Origin: Kitasatospora acidiphila
GTDB lineage: Bacteria > Actinomycetota > Actinomycetes > Streptomycetales > Streptomycetaceae
Direction of reading: 5' to 3'
Length of the DNA stretch: 64,000 bases
Assembly (NCBI RefSeq): GCF_006636205.1
Contig: NZ_VIGB01000003.1
Span: 7,442,501-7,506,500, forward strand
Position numbers and translations under genes: made by a program. Positions 22,528 to 31,104 of this stretch are shown one piece after another (position 1 is the stretch's first letter; the number at the start of each line of letters is the position of its first letter). The notes below the pieces were generated by a model, which was not told where the DNA came from, made no database searches, and worked only from the letters and a program-made list of their open reading frames with translations.

Positions 22528-23468
22528 TCAGAGGCCGCGCCAGCGCCTGACGGCCGGCTGCAGGCCCGACAGCACCGCCTCGAAGTGGTCCCGGGGGCAG
22601 CTGGTGTCCACCGACAGCCGGCTCACCCGCAGTGCCTCCCTGGGCAGTCGTCGGTTCAGCCGATGATCGGTCAGGAACGCCGCCCGATAGCCCAGCTCGG
22701 CCAGCACCCGGGCGGCCCGCGGCTCATGCCCGCCGCCCGGGTAGGCGAACGCGGTGGGCGCCGCGTCCAGCCAGGCGGTCAGCTCCCGGTGCGCGCTGCG
22801 CAGCTCGGTCGCCACCGTGGCGTCGTCGCACCGCCCGAGCTCCGGCGCGCCCAGGCTCTGGCTGCCGATCGCCACCCGCCCGGCCAGCAGTCGCCGCAGG
22901 TCCTGCGGGGTCAGGCGCTGGCGGCGCGGGGCCTGCGCGGTGGCGCTGACCCGCAGCTCGTGCATGCTGCGCCGGCGGTCCGGGTCGGGCAGCGCGGCCA
23001 GCTGCTCCAAGCGGTCGTACCGGGCGTCCGGCACCAGGGCCCGGGCCTGGCCGCGGTGGGCCAGCAGGAAGGCGGCCTCGTCACGCCAGGACGGCCGGTC
23101 GGTGCCGATCAGCTCGGTCACCACGAAGGCCACCGCCGGCAGCCCCCGGGCGGTCAGGGCGGGCAGGGCGTGCTCCAGCACGTTCCGGTCGGCGTCGTCG
23201 AAGGTGATCAGCACGCTGCGCGGCGGCAGCGGCCGGCCGACCGCCACCGCCTGCTCCAGGGCCGGCAGCGAGATCGGCACCGCGACCTGGCAGAGCCGGT
23301 CCAGCTGGGCGCCGAAGGCCCGCTGGTCGGTGACCCGGCTGTAGGCGAGCACGGCCAGCCGGCGGGCGGCGTGCGCGCGGAACAGCGGATGGGCGGGGAG
23401 TGGCGCAGCCAGTGCACCAGGCGGTCGGCGGCGGGCACGGCGGTGAGTGCGGGCGCGCGCAGTGGCAT
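22528..23468 (-). pseudogene. Polysaccharide deacetylase-like gene, frameshifted and lacking metal ligands
   Basis: The natural start is probably the ATG at 23468 (MPLRAPALTAVPAADRLVHWLRHSPP). That frame must shift by one base at the G run 23391-23393 to continue as HPLFRAHAARRLAVLAYSRVTD and then the whole NodB domain; adding one G restores it. The domain has the TFDDADRNVLEHALP strand and AYPGGGHEPRA. However the zinc-binding HxxxH motif expected after IGS reads SQSLGAPELG, with Gln and Ala instead of both His, and YHGVTD reads YSRVTD. Even with the frame restored it would be a doubtful deacetylase. The frameshift may be a sequencing error (see findings). Confidence 0.75.
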
Positions 23469-23635
23469 GAGTGCGCTGCCACGCAGCGCGGAGGACGTCA
23501 GGTCCGGCGTGGTCGTGTCCGATCGCGGCACGGTGCTCCCCAGGCGAGGCCGGGCTGACCCGGCGTGTGATCCCTCGACGCAGTGCTGACTCCTGCGCCG
23601 CGCGGATGGTTGTACGCGGTGGGGCGGACATTTTC

Positions 23636-23686
23636 GGCCTCCCTCGGCCCTCGGCCCAGGGAGCCCGGTGCAAGGCCGAGGGAGGC
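23636..23686 (-). terminator. Terminator hairpin containing an interspersed repeat
   Basis: A perfect 13-bp stem (GCCTCCCTCGGCC at 23637-23649 and its complement at 23674-23686) begins at the dhaM stop on the minus strand. Its left part and loop (23636-23666) are a copy of the GC-rich palindromic repeat also found inside two genes at 26364 and 53861. Confidence 0.7.
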
Positions 23687-24202
23687 TCAGACCTTGCGCT
23701 GTCTGTACATCTCTTCGGCGGCGTCGACCACCGCCGCCAGGTCGCCGCCGGCCGAGGCGGTGGCGACCGCCGCGACCGCGCCCTCCACGAACGGTGCGTT
23801 GGCGAACCGCACCGGGAACGGCAGCCCGTGCTCGTCCGCCCTGGCCAGCAGCGCCAGCACGGTGCGCACCGCGCCCGGCAGGTCGGCCAGCACCGCCACC
23901 CCGTGCCCCTGGTCCACCCGGCGGGCCGCGGCGGCGATCAGCAGCGCGCTGCTGCCCAGCCCGTCCCCCGGTTGCCCGCCGGTGGCCGCCACCGCTGACG
24001 GGTCGTCGGTCTGGGCCAGCGCCCGGGCCAGGTCGGCGGTCTCCTGGGCCAGCTCGCGGCTGTGCGAGACCAGCACCACGCCGACCCGGCCCAGCGCCGC
24101 CGAGCGGGTCGGGGTCTGGCTGGGCACCCGGGTGGCCGAGGGTGCCTCCCCGATCGGGATGACGTCCGCTCCGGCCCCGCCTCGCGGGGAGATCTGCCCC
24201 AT
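23687..24202 (-). CDS. dhaM: DhaM-type EIIA component of PTS-dependent dihydroxyacetone kinase
   Basis: 171 residues from the ATG at 24202 (GGGAG six bases upstream). An approximately 38-residue Pro/Ser-rich leader precedes the EIIA-Man-like domain VGVVLVSHSRELAQETADLA, with the phospho-accepting His47. Other family features are AATGGQPGDGLGSSALLI and the LADLPGAVRTVLALLA and RFANAPFVEGAV segments. DhaM passes phosphate from HPr to DhaL-ADP, which with DhaK phosphorylates dihydroxyacetone. No dhaK or dhaL lies in the window, so this copy is separated from its usual operon or serves another acceptor. Confidence 0.88.
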   Translation of the reverse strand: MGQISPRGGAGADVIPIGEAPSATRVPSQTPTRSAALGRVGVVLVSHSRELAQETADLARALAQTDDPSAVAATGGQPGDGLGSSALLIAAAARRVDQGHGVAVLADLPGAVRTVLALLARADEHGLPFPVRFANAPFVEGAVAAVATASAGGDLAAVVDAAEEMYRQRKV

Positions 24203-24377
24203 CGGCTGCTCCCAGTTCTGCCGCGTCCTGCCGTCCGGTTCCTGCCACGGCCACTCTCCCAAACCCGGCCCCGCCGAGCCCGCCGCCCGCGCCGGGGGGC
24301 GTGGAAACCGCACCCCGGCCCACGGGTCGGCCGATACGCTGGCGGTCCTGAAACACCGTCCGGGAGGAGCACCACCA

Positions 24378-24647
24378 GTGGCAACGGAAACGGGTAGCGG
24401 CGAGGCCGCAGCGGGCGCCGAGGCCGTCGCACCGTCCCCCAAGCCCAAGTTGGACACCACGGGGGCCGAGTGGCTCTCCGCCAGGCAGGAGGACGGCTCG
24501 CCGGGCGATGTGCAGATCGCCTTCGTGGACGGCTACATCGCGATGCGGGACGGCCGGTTCCCGGACGGGCCGGTGCTGGTCTTCACCCAGGCGGAGTGGG
24601 ACGCCTTCGTGCTCGGCGCCCAGGACGGCGAGTTCGACCTGGACTGA
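24378..24647 (+). CDS. DUF397 domain protein
   Basis: 89 residues from the GTG at 24378 with GGAGGAG nine bases upstream. The C-terminal half matches DUF397: VQIAFVDGYIAMRDGRFPDG and VLVFTQAEWDAFVLGAQDGEFDL. DUF397 proteins are abundant in Streptomyces and usually pair with an XRE-type helix-turn-helix regulator; none is adjacent here. The N-terminal 35 residues are Ala/Glu/Pro-rich and probably flexible. It is divergent from dhaM. Confidence 0.88.
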   Translation: MATETGSGEAAAGAEAVAPSPKPKLDTTGAEWLSARQEDGSPGDVQIAFVDGYIAMRDGRFPDGPVLVFTQAEWDAFVLGAQDGEFDLD

Positions 24648-24766
24648 GTCGAGCGGGTGCGGCCGGCTGACACCCCGTCGGCCGGTCCGCGCCGGCTCCC
24701 CGGTCCGCACCGGCTCCGCGGACGGCTGGAATCCGGGCCGGCTCCGACGGCTGATGGATCAGACAG

Positions 24767-24813
24767 GCAGACGCCGTGCCGACCGCCCCCACGCGGTCGT
24801 GCACGGCGTCTGC
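24767..24813. terminator. Long two-tier hairpin, possible bidirectional terminator
   Basis: Outer 13-bp perfect stem GCAGACGCCGTGC (24767-24779) / 24801-24813, with an inner 6-bp stem GACCGC / GCGGTC. It lies 120 bases after the DUF397 stop and could also end a minus-strand transcript from 25155. Confidence 0.6.
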
Positions 24814-25026
24814 TGTGCTACCCGGCTCGCGACGCCGGGCGTCCTCCCGCGGTTCCCCGGGTCGACTGCGCGCGCAGTCGGCCGTCGCCGGGAGGTGGCG
24901 GCGGGGCAGAGCCCTGGCCGCCGGTGCTCGGGATCCGAACGCCCCCACGCGTCGGTGTCCCGGGCGTGGCCCGCAGGTGCGACAGAGTCGGGGAACCCAC
25001 GAGCCAGGCTTTGGGTGAAGGGTGCT

Positions 25027-25155
25027 TCAGGTGAATGGTGTGCTGAACTTGCAGCCGTCGCACGACGATGTGCCATAGCGGGGGACGCGAGCGCACGCGA
25101 ATGCGCCACAGCAGGCCACCCCCACATGGACAGGTCCACAGCAGCTGCCGTACAT
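25027..25155 (-). CDS. Possible 42-residue Cys-rich peptide
   Basis: An ATG at 25155 begins five bases after a well-formed promoter. The peptide starts MYGSCCGPVHVG and has seven cysteines in 42 residues (two CC pairs, one CxxC, one single) with no hydrophobic signal. Cys density this high is rare in random GC-rich frames, but GC-rich DNA does favour Cys/Gly/Ala/Arg. I do not recognise it. It may be a small metal-binding peptide or simply the start of a non-coding RNA. Codon evidence is too short to decide. Confidence 0.35.
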   Translation of the reverse strand: MYGSCCGPVHVGVACCGAFACARVPRYGTSSCDGCKFSTPFT

Positions 25156-25160
25156 CCGCG

Positions 25161-25190
25161 ACCGTAGCCCGGACGGTTGCTCAGCGTCAA
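25161..25190 (-). promoter_or_regulatory. Consensus-like minus-strand promoter
   Basis: TTGACG (25190-25185), an 18-base spacer and TACGGT (25166-25161) form one of the best vegetative-type promoters in the window. Transcription would start near the ATG at 25155. Confidence 0.6.
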
Positions 25191-25307
25191 CATTCGTCTC
25201 GGAGCGTGGAGCCAACGCGTCTGTGAACCGCCTTCGAACGTGGTTCGAACGAGCCAGCTCGGCCTGCCCGGTGCGGCGCGCGCCGAGCGGACACGTACCA
25301 TGGCGGC

Positions 25308-25801
25308 ATGTCTTTTCTCCGCCGACGTTCCGGCACGCCCGCGGGCCCGGACTTCGACGTGCTCGCCATGGACCCGGGTGACTGGCCGGGGCTCTTCGGC
25401 GCCGCGATGATGTCCGGCCCGGACGGCTCGTGCCAGGGATCTTCCTGCGCTACGACCTGTTCGGCGGCCGGGGCCCCGCGATGTTCATCGGCAACCTGCC
25501 GGAGGGCTCGCCGGCCCGGGACACCCCCGACAGCGTGCCGTTCGAGGTCAGACAGCTGCTCGCGGCGCTGGAGATCGAGGAGCCGGTGGACTTCGTGTCG
25601 GCCGAGGACTTCCCGGTGATGCTCCGGGACGACCTGCTGATCGTGAAGAAGATCAAGGTCTCCGAGGAGCGGGTGTTCTGCGCCCAGTTCGACCGCAGCG
25701 ACCAGGTGCAGGTCACCATCGCCTCCTGGGACCGGCCGATCGCGGACGATCTGTACCAGCTGCTCAAGCCGCTGCCGGCCGATCTCTTCCAGCAGGGCTG
25801 A
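25308..25801 (+). pseudogene. Conserved hypothetical protein, single-base frameshift
   Basis: Reading starts at ATG 25308 (MSFLRRRSGTPAGPDFDVLA) and holds to PDGSCQG. It then needs one extra base in the G run 25436-25438 to continue as IFLRYDLFGGRGPAMFIGN through to LYQLLKPLPADLFQQG and the stop at 25801. The restored protein has about 164 residues and reads as one continuous conserved actinobacterial protein of unknown function, soluble, with a beta-rich middle and the segment RVFCAQFDRSDQVQVTIASWDRP. The missing base is probably a sequencing error rather than a true lesion. Confidence 0.75.
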
Positions 25802-25943
25802 CGGCAGGGCCGAATCGGGGCCGGGAGGCTGTTGCACGCCTTTCGGCCATTCCGCACGCCCCCGTCACGCGTACGCCCCCCACCGCGCGACGCGCCCCCG
25901 AGTCGGCCGTCGCGATCCAGTCGGCCCCCGGAGGCAGTGAGCC

Positions 25944-27101
25944 ATGACCAGCACCCCGACCGACACCCAGCCGCCCGTCGCGGCCGCGCTGCGCGGGCTG
26001 CCCCGGGTGGTGGACCTGCTGGCGGCCCGCGCCGAGGAGCACGACCGGGACGCCACCTTTCCGTACCAGGGCGTCGAGGCGGTGCACGAGATAGGCCTGC
26101 TGACCCTGACGGTCGGCCAGCAGTACGGCGGCCCCGGCGCCGGCCTGGCCGAGGTCGTCGAGGTGCTGGCCGAACTCGGCCGCGGCGATGCCTCGGTGGC
26201 CCTGCTCGCCGCCAACACCCTGCTGCACCACGCCGAGCAGGCCCGCACCGGCGGCTGGCCGAATCCCGTCTATCGACGCCTGCTGACCGAATCGCGCCGC
26301 GGCCCGGCGCTGGTCGCCGCGGTGGACGCCACCGCCGATCCGCTGATCGCCCGACCCGGCCCATGGGGTTCCCCCGGGCCGAAGGCCCAGGGAGGCTGGC
26401 GGCTCAGCGGCCGGCTGACCGGCTGCCCGGGCGTCGAGGCGCTGGCCTGGCTGGCGGTCCGGATCCGCACCGCCGAGCCCGAGCCGCGCACCGGCACCTT
26501 CCTGATCCGCGCCGAGAGCCCCGGGCTCGAGGTCGACCCGGTCGGCGACCAGCTCGGGCTGCGCGCCGCCACCTGCCACGAACTGCGGTTCACCGAGGTG
26601 GCGGTGCCCGCCGAGCTGGTGACCGGACTGCGCCGGGATGACGTCGAGTCGGCGACCACCACCGCCTGGCGGGACCTGGCGCTGGCCGCCGTACAGATCG
26701 GCGTGGGCCGGGCCGCGCGCGACTGGCTGGTGGGCTTCCTGAGCCGGCGCACGCCCGGCGGTACCGGCGAGCCGCTGGGTGCGCTGCCGCGCTACCAGGC
26801 CGCGCTGGGCGAACTGGAGGGCGCGCTGATCGGCGCGGAGGAGCTGGTGGCGGGGCTGGCCGGCCGGATCGACGCCGGTGACGAGGCCGCGGTGGCCCGG
26901 ACCGGACCGGCCCACCTGCTGGTCTGCCGCGCGGTGGTCGACGCCGTCCGGGCGGCCGTGGAGCTCACCGGCAGCGCCGGCCTGAGCCGCCGTCAGCCGC
27001 TCGAACGCCAGCTGCGCGACGCGCTCAGCGGCCCGGTGCACGGCCGCCCCCCGCAGGCCGTGCTGGAGACCGCCGGGCGCGCCGCGCTGGACCGCGGGTA
27101 G
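25944..27101 (+). CDS. Acyl-CoA dehydrogenase family protein
   Basis: 385 residues. N-terminal helices carry HEIGLLTLTVGQQYGGPGAGLAEVVEVLAELGRGDAS (key parts GLLTLTV and YGGPGAGL), typical of acyl-CoA dehydrogenases. The middle beta domain includes GWRLSGRLTGCPGVEALAWL and CHELRFTEVAVPAELV, and the C-terminal four-helix bundle runs from about 230 to 385. The usual catalytic Glu of the C-terminal domain cannot be placed, so it may be an oxidase- or monooxygenase-like member. Residues about 141-151 (WGSPGPKAQGG) come from an interspersed repeat inserted in frame. Convergent with the kinase-like gene. Confidence 0.88.
   Translation: MTSTPTDTQPPVAAALRGLPRVVDLLAARAEEHDRDATFPYQGVEAVHEIGLLTLTVGQQYGGPGAGLAEVVEVLAELGRGDASVALLAANTLLHHAEQARTGGWPNPVYRRLLTESRRGPALVAAVDATADPLIARPGPWGSPGPKAQGGWRLSGRLTGCPGVEALAWLAVRIRTAEPEPRTGTFLIRAESPGLEVDPVGDQLGLRAATCHELRFTEVAVPAELVTGLRRDDVESATTTAWRDLALAAVQIGVGRAARDWLVGFLSRRTPGGTGEPLGALPRYQAALGELEGALIGAEELVAGLAGRIDAGDEAAVARTGPAHLLVCRAVVDAVRAAVELTGSAGLSRRQPLERQLRDALSGPVHGRPPQAVLETAGRAALDRG
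26364..26397. repeat. Interspersed GC-rich palindromic repeat inside a coding region
   Basis: A 34-base element with core GGGCCGAAGGCCC, flanked by GGGGTTCCCCC and AGGGAGGCT. It resembles the elements at 53861-53894 and, inverted, at 23636-23666. It keeps the acyl-CoA dehydrogenase frame open. Confidence 0.65.
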
Positions 27102-27125
27102 CCGTGCCCCACGGGGCCGGGCGGC

Positions 27126-28259
27126 TCAGCGAGTCCCCACAGCGGCCCGGACCGCGCGCCGCGCCAGCGCCGCGTCGTCGTACAGCCGACGGATCATCAG
27201 CCGCTGCTCCTCACCGGCGCCCGGCACGTCGTAGATCCGCAGCTCGCGCATCAGCACCAGCACCAGGTTGACCAGGAACGCGTCCCGGGCCAGGGTGCCG
27301 CCGACCTGCGCCAGCTGGCTGATCTGCCGGCGTGCGGCCGTGTCCGCCGAGAGCACGCTCCACAGCACCGCCAGGTCGTAGCCCGGCAGGTACCAGCCGG
27401 CCTGCTCCCAGTCGAGCAGCACCGGGCCGGACGGCGCCAGCATGATGTTGCTCAGCAGCGCGTCGCCGTGGCAGAGCTGCCAGCCGGTGTGCGACAGGCC
27501 GTGCAGCAGCTGGCGCAGATCGCCGGCGTCCCGGTCGGTCAGCTGGCCGACCGAGTGGTAGCGGCTGATCTCGAACTGGTAGTCCAGCGGTGCCTGGAAG
27601 ACGTCGGTCGGCGGGCGCCAGAGGTTGAGCGCGCGCACCGCGCCCAGCATGGCCCGCACCTCGCCCGGGGTCGGCGCGTCGGCCGGGTGCCGTTCGAGTG
27701 CGGCGATCCGGCCCGGGATCCGCTCGATCACCAGCACGCAGCGGTCGTGGTCGGCGGCCACCAGGCGGGGCATCCGCACCGGCGGGCGGTGCCGCACGAA
27801 GGAGCGGTAGACGGCGACCTCGCGGCGGAACCGCTCCACCAGGAGCGCCCGGTTGTCGCCCTGCACGGCCTGCGGGGAGAGGCACTTGGCGACCACGGGG
27901 GTGCGCCCGATCAGCCCGGTGATCAGGATGTGCGCCGCATCCTCGCGCAGCACCTGACGCGCCGAGAACGCGGGACATATCCGCGTGATGTGGGCCAGCG
28001 CGGCCCGCACCGACGGCGCCGCCAGTGCGGCGTTGTCGACCCGGCCCCACCCCTCGGAGACGGGGACCGACTGGGGCGCACGGGGGCGCAGCAGGCGCTC
28101 ACCGGCGCGCGGGATGAACCCCGGTGCCTCGATGCGCCCCACCGGGCGGGCTGGGGGGAGAGCGGGCTTCAGCCCGGGCCGGCGGACCGTCCCGGCGGCC
28201 GGTGGCCGTGGCGCGGTTCCGATCCGGGACGCGGTGGGGGAAGTCGCTGAGGAGTACAT
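27126..28259 (-). CDS. Aminoglycoside phosphotransferase/choline kinase-fold protein
   Basis: 377 residues from the ATG at 28259. An approximately 95-residue Pro/Arg-rich N-terminal extension precedes the kinase fold: TPVVAKCLSPQ (ATP-site Lys, about 147), VLVIERIPG (hinge), CHGDALLSNIML (Brenner-type catalytic loop, about 280-291) and VLLDWEQAGW (metal-binding Asp, about 297). These are intact, so phosphotransfer is likely, but the acceptor is unknown and resistance should not be assumed. The upstream 500 bases between it and the NsdA-like gene contain no clear gene. Confidence 0.85.
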   Translation of the reverse strand: MYSSATSPTASRIGTAPRPPAAGTVRRPGLKPALPPARPVGRIEAPGFIPRAGERLLRPRAPQSVPVSEGWGRVDNAALAAPSVRAALAHITRICPAFSARQVLREDAAHILITGLIGRTPVVAKCLSPQAVQGDNRALLVERFRREVAVYRSFVRHRPPVRMPRLVAADHDRCVLVIERIPGRIAALERHPADAPTPGEVRAMLGAVRALNLWRPPTDVFQAPLDYQFEISRYHSVGQLTDRDAGDLRQLLHGLSHTGWQLCHGDALLSNIMLAPSGPVLLDWEQAGWYLPGYDLAVLWSVLSADTAARRQISQLAQVGGTLARDAFLVNLVLVLMRELRIYDVPGAGEEQRLMIRRLYDDAALARRAVRAAVGTR

Positions 28260-28770
28260 GAGGGGGCGGATTTCCCTTCCTTGCCGATGGCATATGACGG
28301 CCAAGGCGGGGGCCCTGGCAAGGTCGACTGGCAGCGTGCGCCGGGGCCACAGGGGAGTGCGCCGGCGCACCAAGGAGTGCGGATCCGAGCGGTCGCCACC
28401 CGCGCTGGGTGGGGTGGGCGGGCGACCGCGCCGGGGGAGCCACCCGAGCCGACCCCGGCCGGCCGGACCGCTCGGCGCATCCTGGGGAAATGCGCCGGTC
28501 GGACCGGTCGGCCGGGAGCGGCGCCAGGCGCGCCACCCCTTTGCGCCACCCCTGCCCCCGGGCCGCCGAAGCGGTCCGCGGGCGGCCCCGAGAGGTCGTG
28601 GAGCCCGCATTTCCGGGCCAGTTGGCCCGGTGCGTGGTGGCGCATCTCTACCTGACACCCATGCGGGCATGGCTTGCCAGTTGGCGCACCCTGGCGAAGC
28701 CTGGCGAATGCTCGCGTGGCACATGACAGCTCGTTAGGCTCGAACTCAGCCGAGACCCTGGGGCTTGAGA
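28260..28770. other. 511-base divergent intergenic region
   Basis: No reading frame here looks real on either strand; composition is uniformly GC-rich. TAGGCT at about 28734 could be a -10 box for the regulator at 28771. Several GCGCCA and TTGGCGC-like direct repeats occur at about 28510-28690, and the segment CCAGTTGG recurs around 28618 and 28677. I see nothing else definite. Confidence 0.4.
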
Positions 28771-30238
28771 GTGGGCAAGGGACCCAACATCCGACTCGCC
28801 GATCTGTTCGAACTGACCGGATGGTCGAAGGGTGAACTGGCTCGGCTGGTCAACCGGCGAGGCGCGGCGATCGGACAGCAGCAGCTGTCCACCGACACCT
28901 CGCGGGTGCGGCGGTGGATCGAGCGGGGCGAGATCCCGCGCGACCCGGTGCCGGCGCTGTTGGCCGCCGTGTTCACCGAGCGACTCGGCCGTGTCGTCTC
29001 CATCGAGGACCTCGGCCTGACCCGGCAACGGCGCAGCGGTGCGACCCCCGCAAGCGGGGCCGCGACCCCGGAGCCGGATCGTACGGCAGAGATCCTCACC
29101 GAGTACACCGGAATGGATCTCATGCTCAACCGACGCGGACGCACCGAAGCCGGCCCGGAGTTGCCGGGCGCCGGCGTCATCCCCGACTCGCTCTACTCCT
29201 GGCTCTCCGGAGCCTCCGCCGCCCAGGCCGCGGCCCGCCCGGGCCCGCGCCAGCCGATCACCACCGGCGCCGCCCGCCTGATCGTCGACGTCTATGAACC
29301 CGGCCCGGCCGGAGCGGAGGAGGTCGCGGCGCTGGAGCACTCCTTCGAGGTGTTCCGGGCCTGGGACGCCTCACGCGGCGGCGGGCTGCAGCGCAAGGCC
29401 GTGATCGGCCAGCTCAACGAGGTCGGCGGGCTGCTGACCCACCGTCATCCGCCCGAACTGGCCCGCCGGCTCTGGCTGGTGGCGGCCAACCTGGCGGTGC
29501 TGGCCGGCTGGATGTCCCACGACGTCGGCCTGGAGCGCACCGCCCAGCGGTACTTCGTGATCGCCGCGCAGGCCGCCAAGGAGGCCGGCGACCGGCCGCG
29601 GGCCGGCGAGGCGATCTCCCGCAGCGCGCGCCAACTGCTGCACCACGGCCGGGGTGCGGAGGCGCTGGAGCTGATGCGGTTGGCCCGGGCCGGCGCGGGG
29701 GACGGCATGGCGCCGCGCACCCGGGCGATGTTCAACACCGTGGAGGCCTGGGCCCAGGCCACCCTGGGCAACCGCACGGAGGTGTCGCGGCTCCTCGGTG
29801 AGGCCGAGGAGTACTTCGTGCTCGACTCGGCGGAGCCGCAGCCGGCCTGGATGCAGTCCTTCAACGAGTCCGAGCTGCACGGGATGGAGTTCCTGGTCTA
29901 CCGCACCCTGGCGGAGCACGACCCGCGCGCGGTGCGGCCGGCGCTGACCCACGCCGCCGCGGCGATGGGGCTGCGGGCCGTCAAGGGCAGGAGCGGTCCA
30001 CCCTGCTCGACCTGGTGACGCTGGCCTCCGTGCAGTGGCTCGCCGGGGAGCCGGAGGCCGCCCACGAGTCGGCAACGGCCGCGCTGGCCAAGATCGGTGA
30101 CACCTCGTCGCACCGCACCTGGGACCGGCTGCGCCGGATGTACCGGCTCTCCGAGCCGTTCGCGGGGAGCGGGCGGTGGCCGAGCTGCGGGCGCAGATCA
30201 GGGCGGCGGTTCCGCCGAGCCGCCGCCCTGCCGGATAG
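28771..30238 (+). pseudogene. NsdA-like regulator (HTH plus TPR-like repeats), two single-base frameshifts
   Basis: From the GTG at 28771 the N-terminus GPNIRLADLFELTGWSKGELARLVNRR closely resembles NsdA/NsdB-type negative regulators of Streptomyces differentiation: an HTH-like region followed by SRVRRWIERGEIPRDPVPALLAAVFTERLGR (key SRVRRWIERGE). TPR-like helices follow from about residue 190. The frame breaks at 29990-29991 and again at 30164-30167; one extra G at each restores continuous protein to the TAG at 30236-30238, including TLLDLVTLASVQWLAGEPEA and SEPFAGERAVAELRAQIRAA. Restored length is about 489 residues, normal for the family. The breaks are probably sequencing errors. Confidence 0.8.
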
Positions 30239-30250
30239 CCCCCTCGGGGC

Positions 30251-30427
30251 TCAGATGTTGTCGACACCCGCGGTGTGCACCTGGTCCCAGGCCTCCTGGA
30301 CGTAGCGCTCGCGCTCCACCAGGGTCAGGGCCGGGAAGTACTCCTTCAGCCGCTCGACCACGACGTTCTCCGGCTCGTGGCACTCGTGCAGCAGGAACGC
30401 AGCCTTGTGAAGAATCTGCTTGTCCAT
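30251..30427 (-). CDS. Small conserved-looking protein of unknown function
   Basis: 58 residues from the ATG at 30427 with GGGAGG ten bases upstream. The sequence MDKQILHKAAFLLHECHEPE is followed by VVVERLKEYFPALTLVERERY and a short tail; it is helical, acidic and lacks a membrane segment. The absence of the Ala/Arg bias of random frames and the good ribosome binding site support a real gene. It is convergent with the NsdA-like gene across 12 bases. I do not recognise the family. Confidence 0.7.
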   Translation of the reverse strand: MDKQILHKAAFLLHECHEPENVVVERLKEYFPALTLVERERYVQEAWDQVHTAGVDNI

Positions 30428-30610
30428 CGGAACGGTCCTCCCTTGGTGCAGGTCCGCCCTGTTGCCGACACTGCGGCCGACAGCATATGTGCGCTGGTCG
30501 GCAAGCATTCGGCGGGGGCAGGCAAGACGCCGTCCGGCCGGGGCGGGCCCCGGCCGGACCGCGTTGGGGACCATCGGGCGCCTTGTTCGGACGCGTTGCG
30601 CCCATTGTGC

Positions 30611-30970
30611 TCAGAGTGCGTTGAGGACCATGCGCAGCGCGACCACCTGGCCGTCCGTGCCCCGGTCGGCCCGGCCGGTGCAGGCCACGGCCCGCGCGCC
30701 CGGCGAGCCGGCGACCCGCAGCACGCCCGCCACCGGGCGCCCGTGCACCAGGGCCTCGGTGACCATCCGGCGCAGCACCGGACGGTCCTCGGGCAGCAGC
30801 TGGCCGGGCAGCTCGTCGAGGGCGAGCGGGCCGAGCGCCGGGTCCCTGGCCAGCAGCTGGTAGGCGGCCGGGGACCACCGCACGGCGTCCCGGACCAAGT
30901 CCCACTCGACGGCCGCCGCCTCCTGGACCGGGGCCGGTGCGGCCGCTGTACGGAGCGGATGGTGGCTCAT
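30611..30970 (-). CDS. Stand-alone PAS-like domain protein
   Basis: 119 residues. The pattern WDLVRDAVRWSPAAYQLLARDP, then LALDELPGQLLPEDRPVLRRMVTEAL and GRPVAGVLRVAGSPGARAVAC follows the PAS_3 fold as found at the N-terminus of many Streptomyces signalling proteins, here without an output domain. It could be a free sensor or adaptor. A 20-bp inverted repeat sits 37 bases before the ATG. It is divergent from the HEAT-repeat gene. Confidence 0.8.
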   Translation of the reverse strand: MSHHPLRTAAAPAPVQEAAAVEWDLVRDAVRWSPAAYQLLARDPALGPLALDELPGQLLPEDRPVLRRMVTEALVHGRPVAGVLRVAGSPGARAVACTGRADRGTDGQVVALRMVLNAL

Positions 30971-31006
30971 CGGCCGTCCCGTCGGTGAGGTTCGGATGGC
31001 GGTTGC

Positions 31007-31026
31007 TGTGAGACGACTGTCTCACA
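31007..31026. promoter_or_regulatory. Inverted repeat TGTGAGAC-N4-GTCTCACA
   Basis: A perfect 8-bp inverted repeat with a GACT centre, 37 bases upstream of the PAS-like gene. Its size and symmetry suit a dimeric repressor operator. Confidence 0.6.
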
Positions 31027-31076
31027 AGATCACGCAGCGTGTGGGCGGAATGACAGAGCTGATTGGAAATCTCATC

Positions 31077-31104
31077 TGGCATATGCCAAACGTCGAAATT
31101 CGAC
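31077..31104. promoter_or_regulatory. Two adjacent palindromes in the PAS/HEAT divergent region
   Basis: TGGCATATGCCA (31077-31088, perfect) and GTCGAAATTCGAC (31092-31104, perfect arms about a central A) lie four bases apart in an AT-richer patch. They may be operators for either divergent gene. Confidence 0.45.

Larger units (their letters stand above)
24648..25307. other. 660-base region without a confident protein gene
   Basis: This stretch has no convincing long gene. It holds a strong hairpin (24767-24813), an 18-bp palindrome CGACTGCGCGCGCAGTCG (24863-24880), a consensus-like minus-strand promoter (25190-25161) with a 42-residue reading frame, and two TTCGAAC elements near 25226-25251. 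A minus-strand non-coding RNA of about 390 bases from 25155 to the hairpin is one possibility. Confidence 0.5.

Noticed and set aside
25226..25251. TTCGAAC elements resembling a tRNA T-loop
   Set aside because: No cloverleaf can be folded around them: acceptor, D and anticodon stems are missing.
27126..28259. Antibiotic-resistance aminoglycoside phosphotransferase
   Set aside because: Only the general kinase fold is seen; the acceptor region and context give no link to aminoglycosides.
29980..30240. Programmed ribosomal frameshifting in the NsdA-like gene
   Set aside because: No slippery heptamer or downstream structure is evident, two shifts would be required, and the same single-base G loss occurs in many genes, pointing to sequence error.
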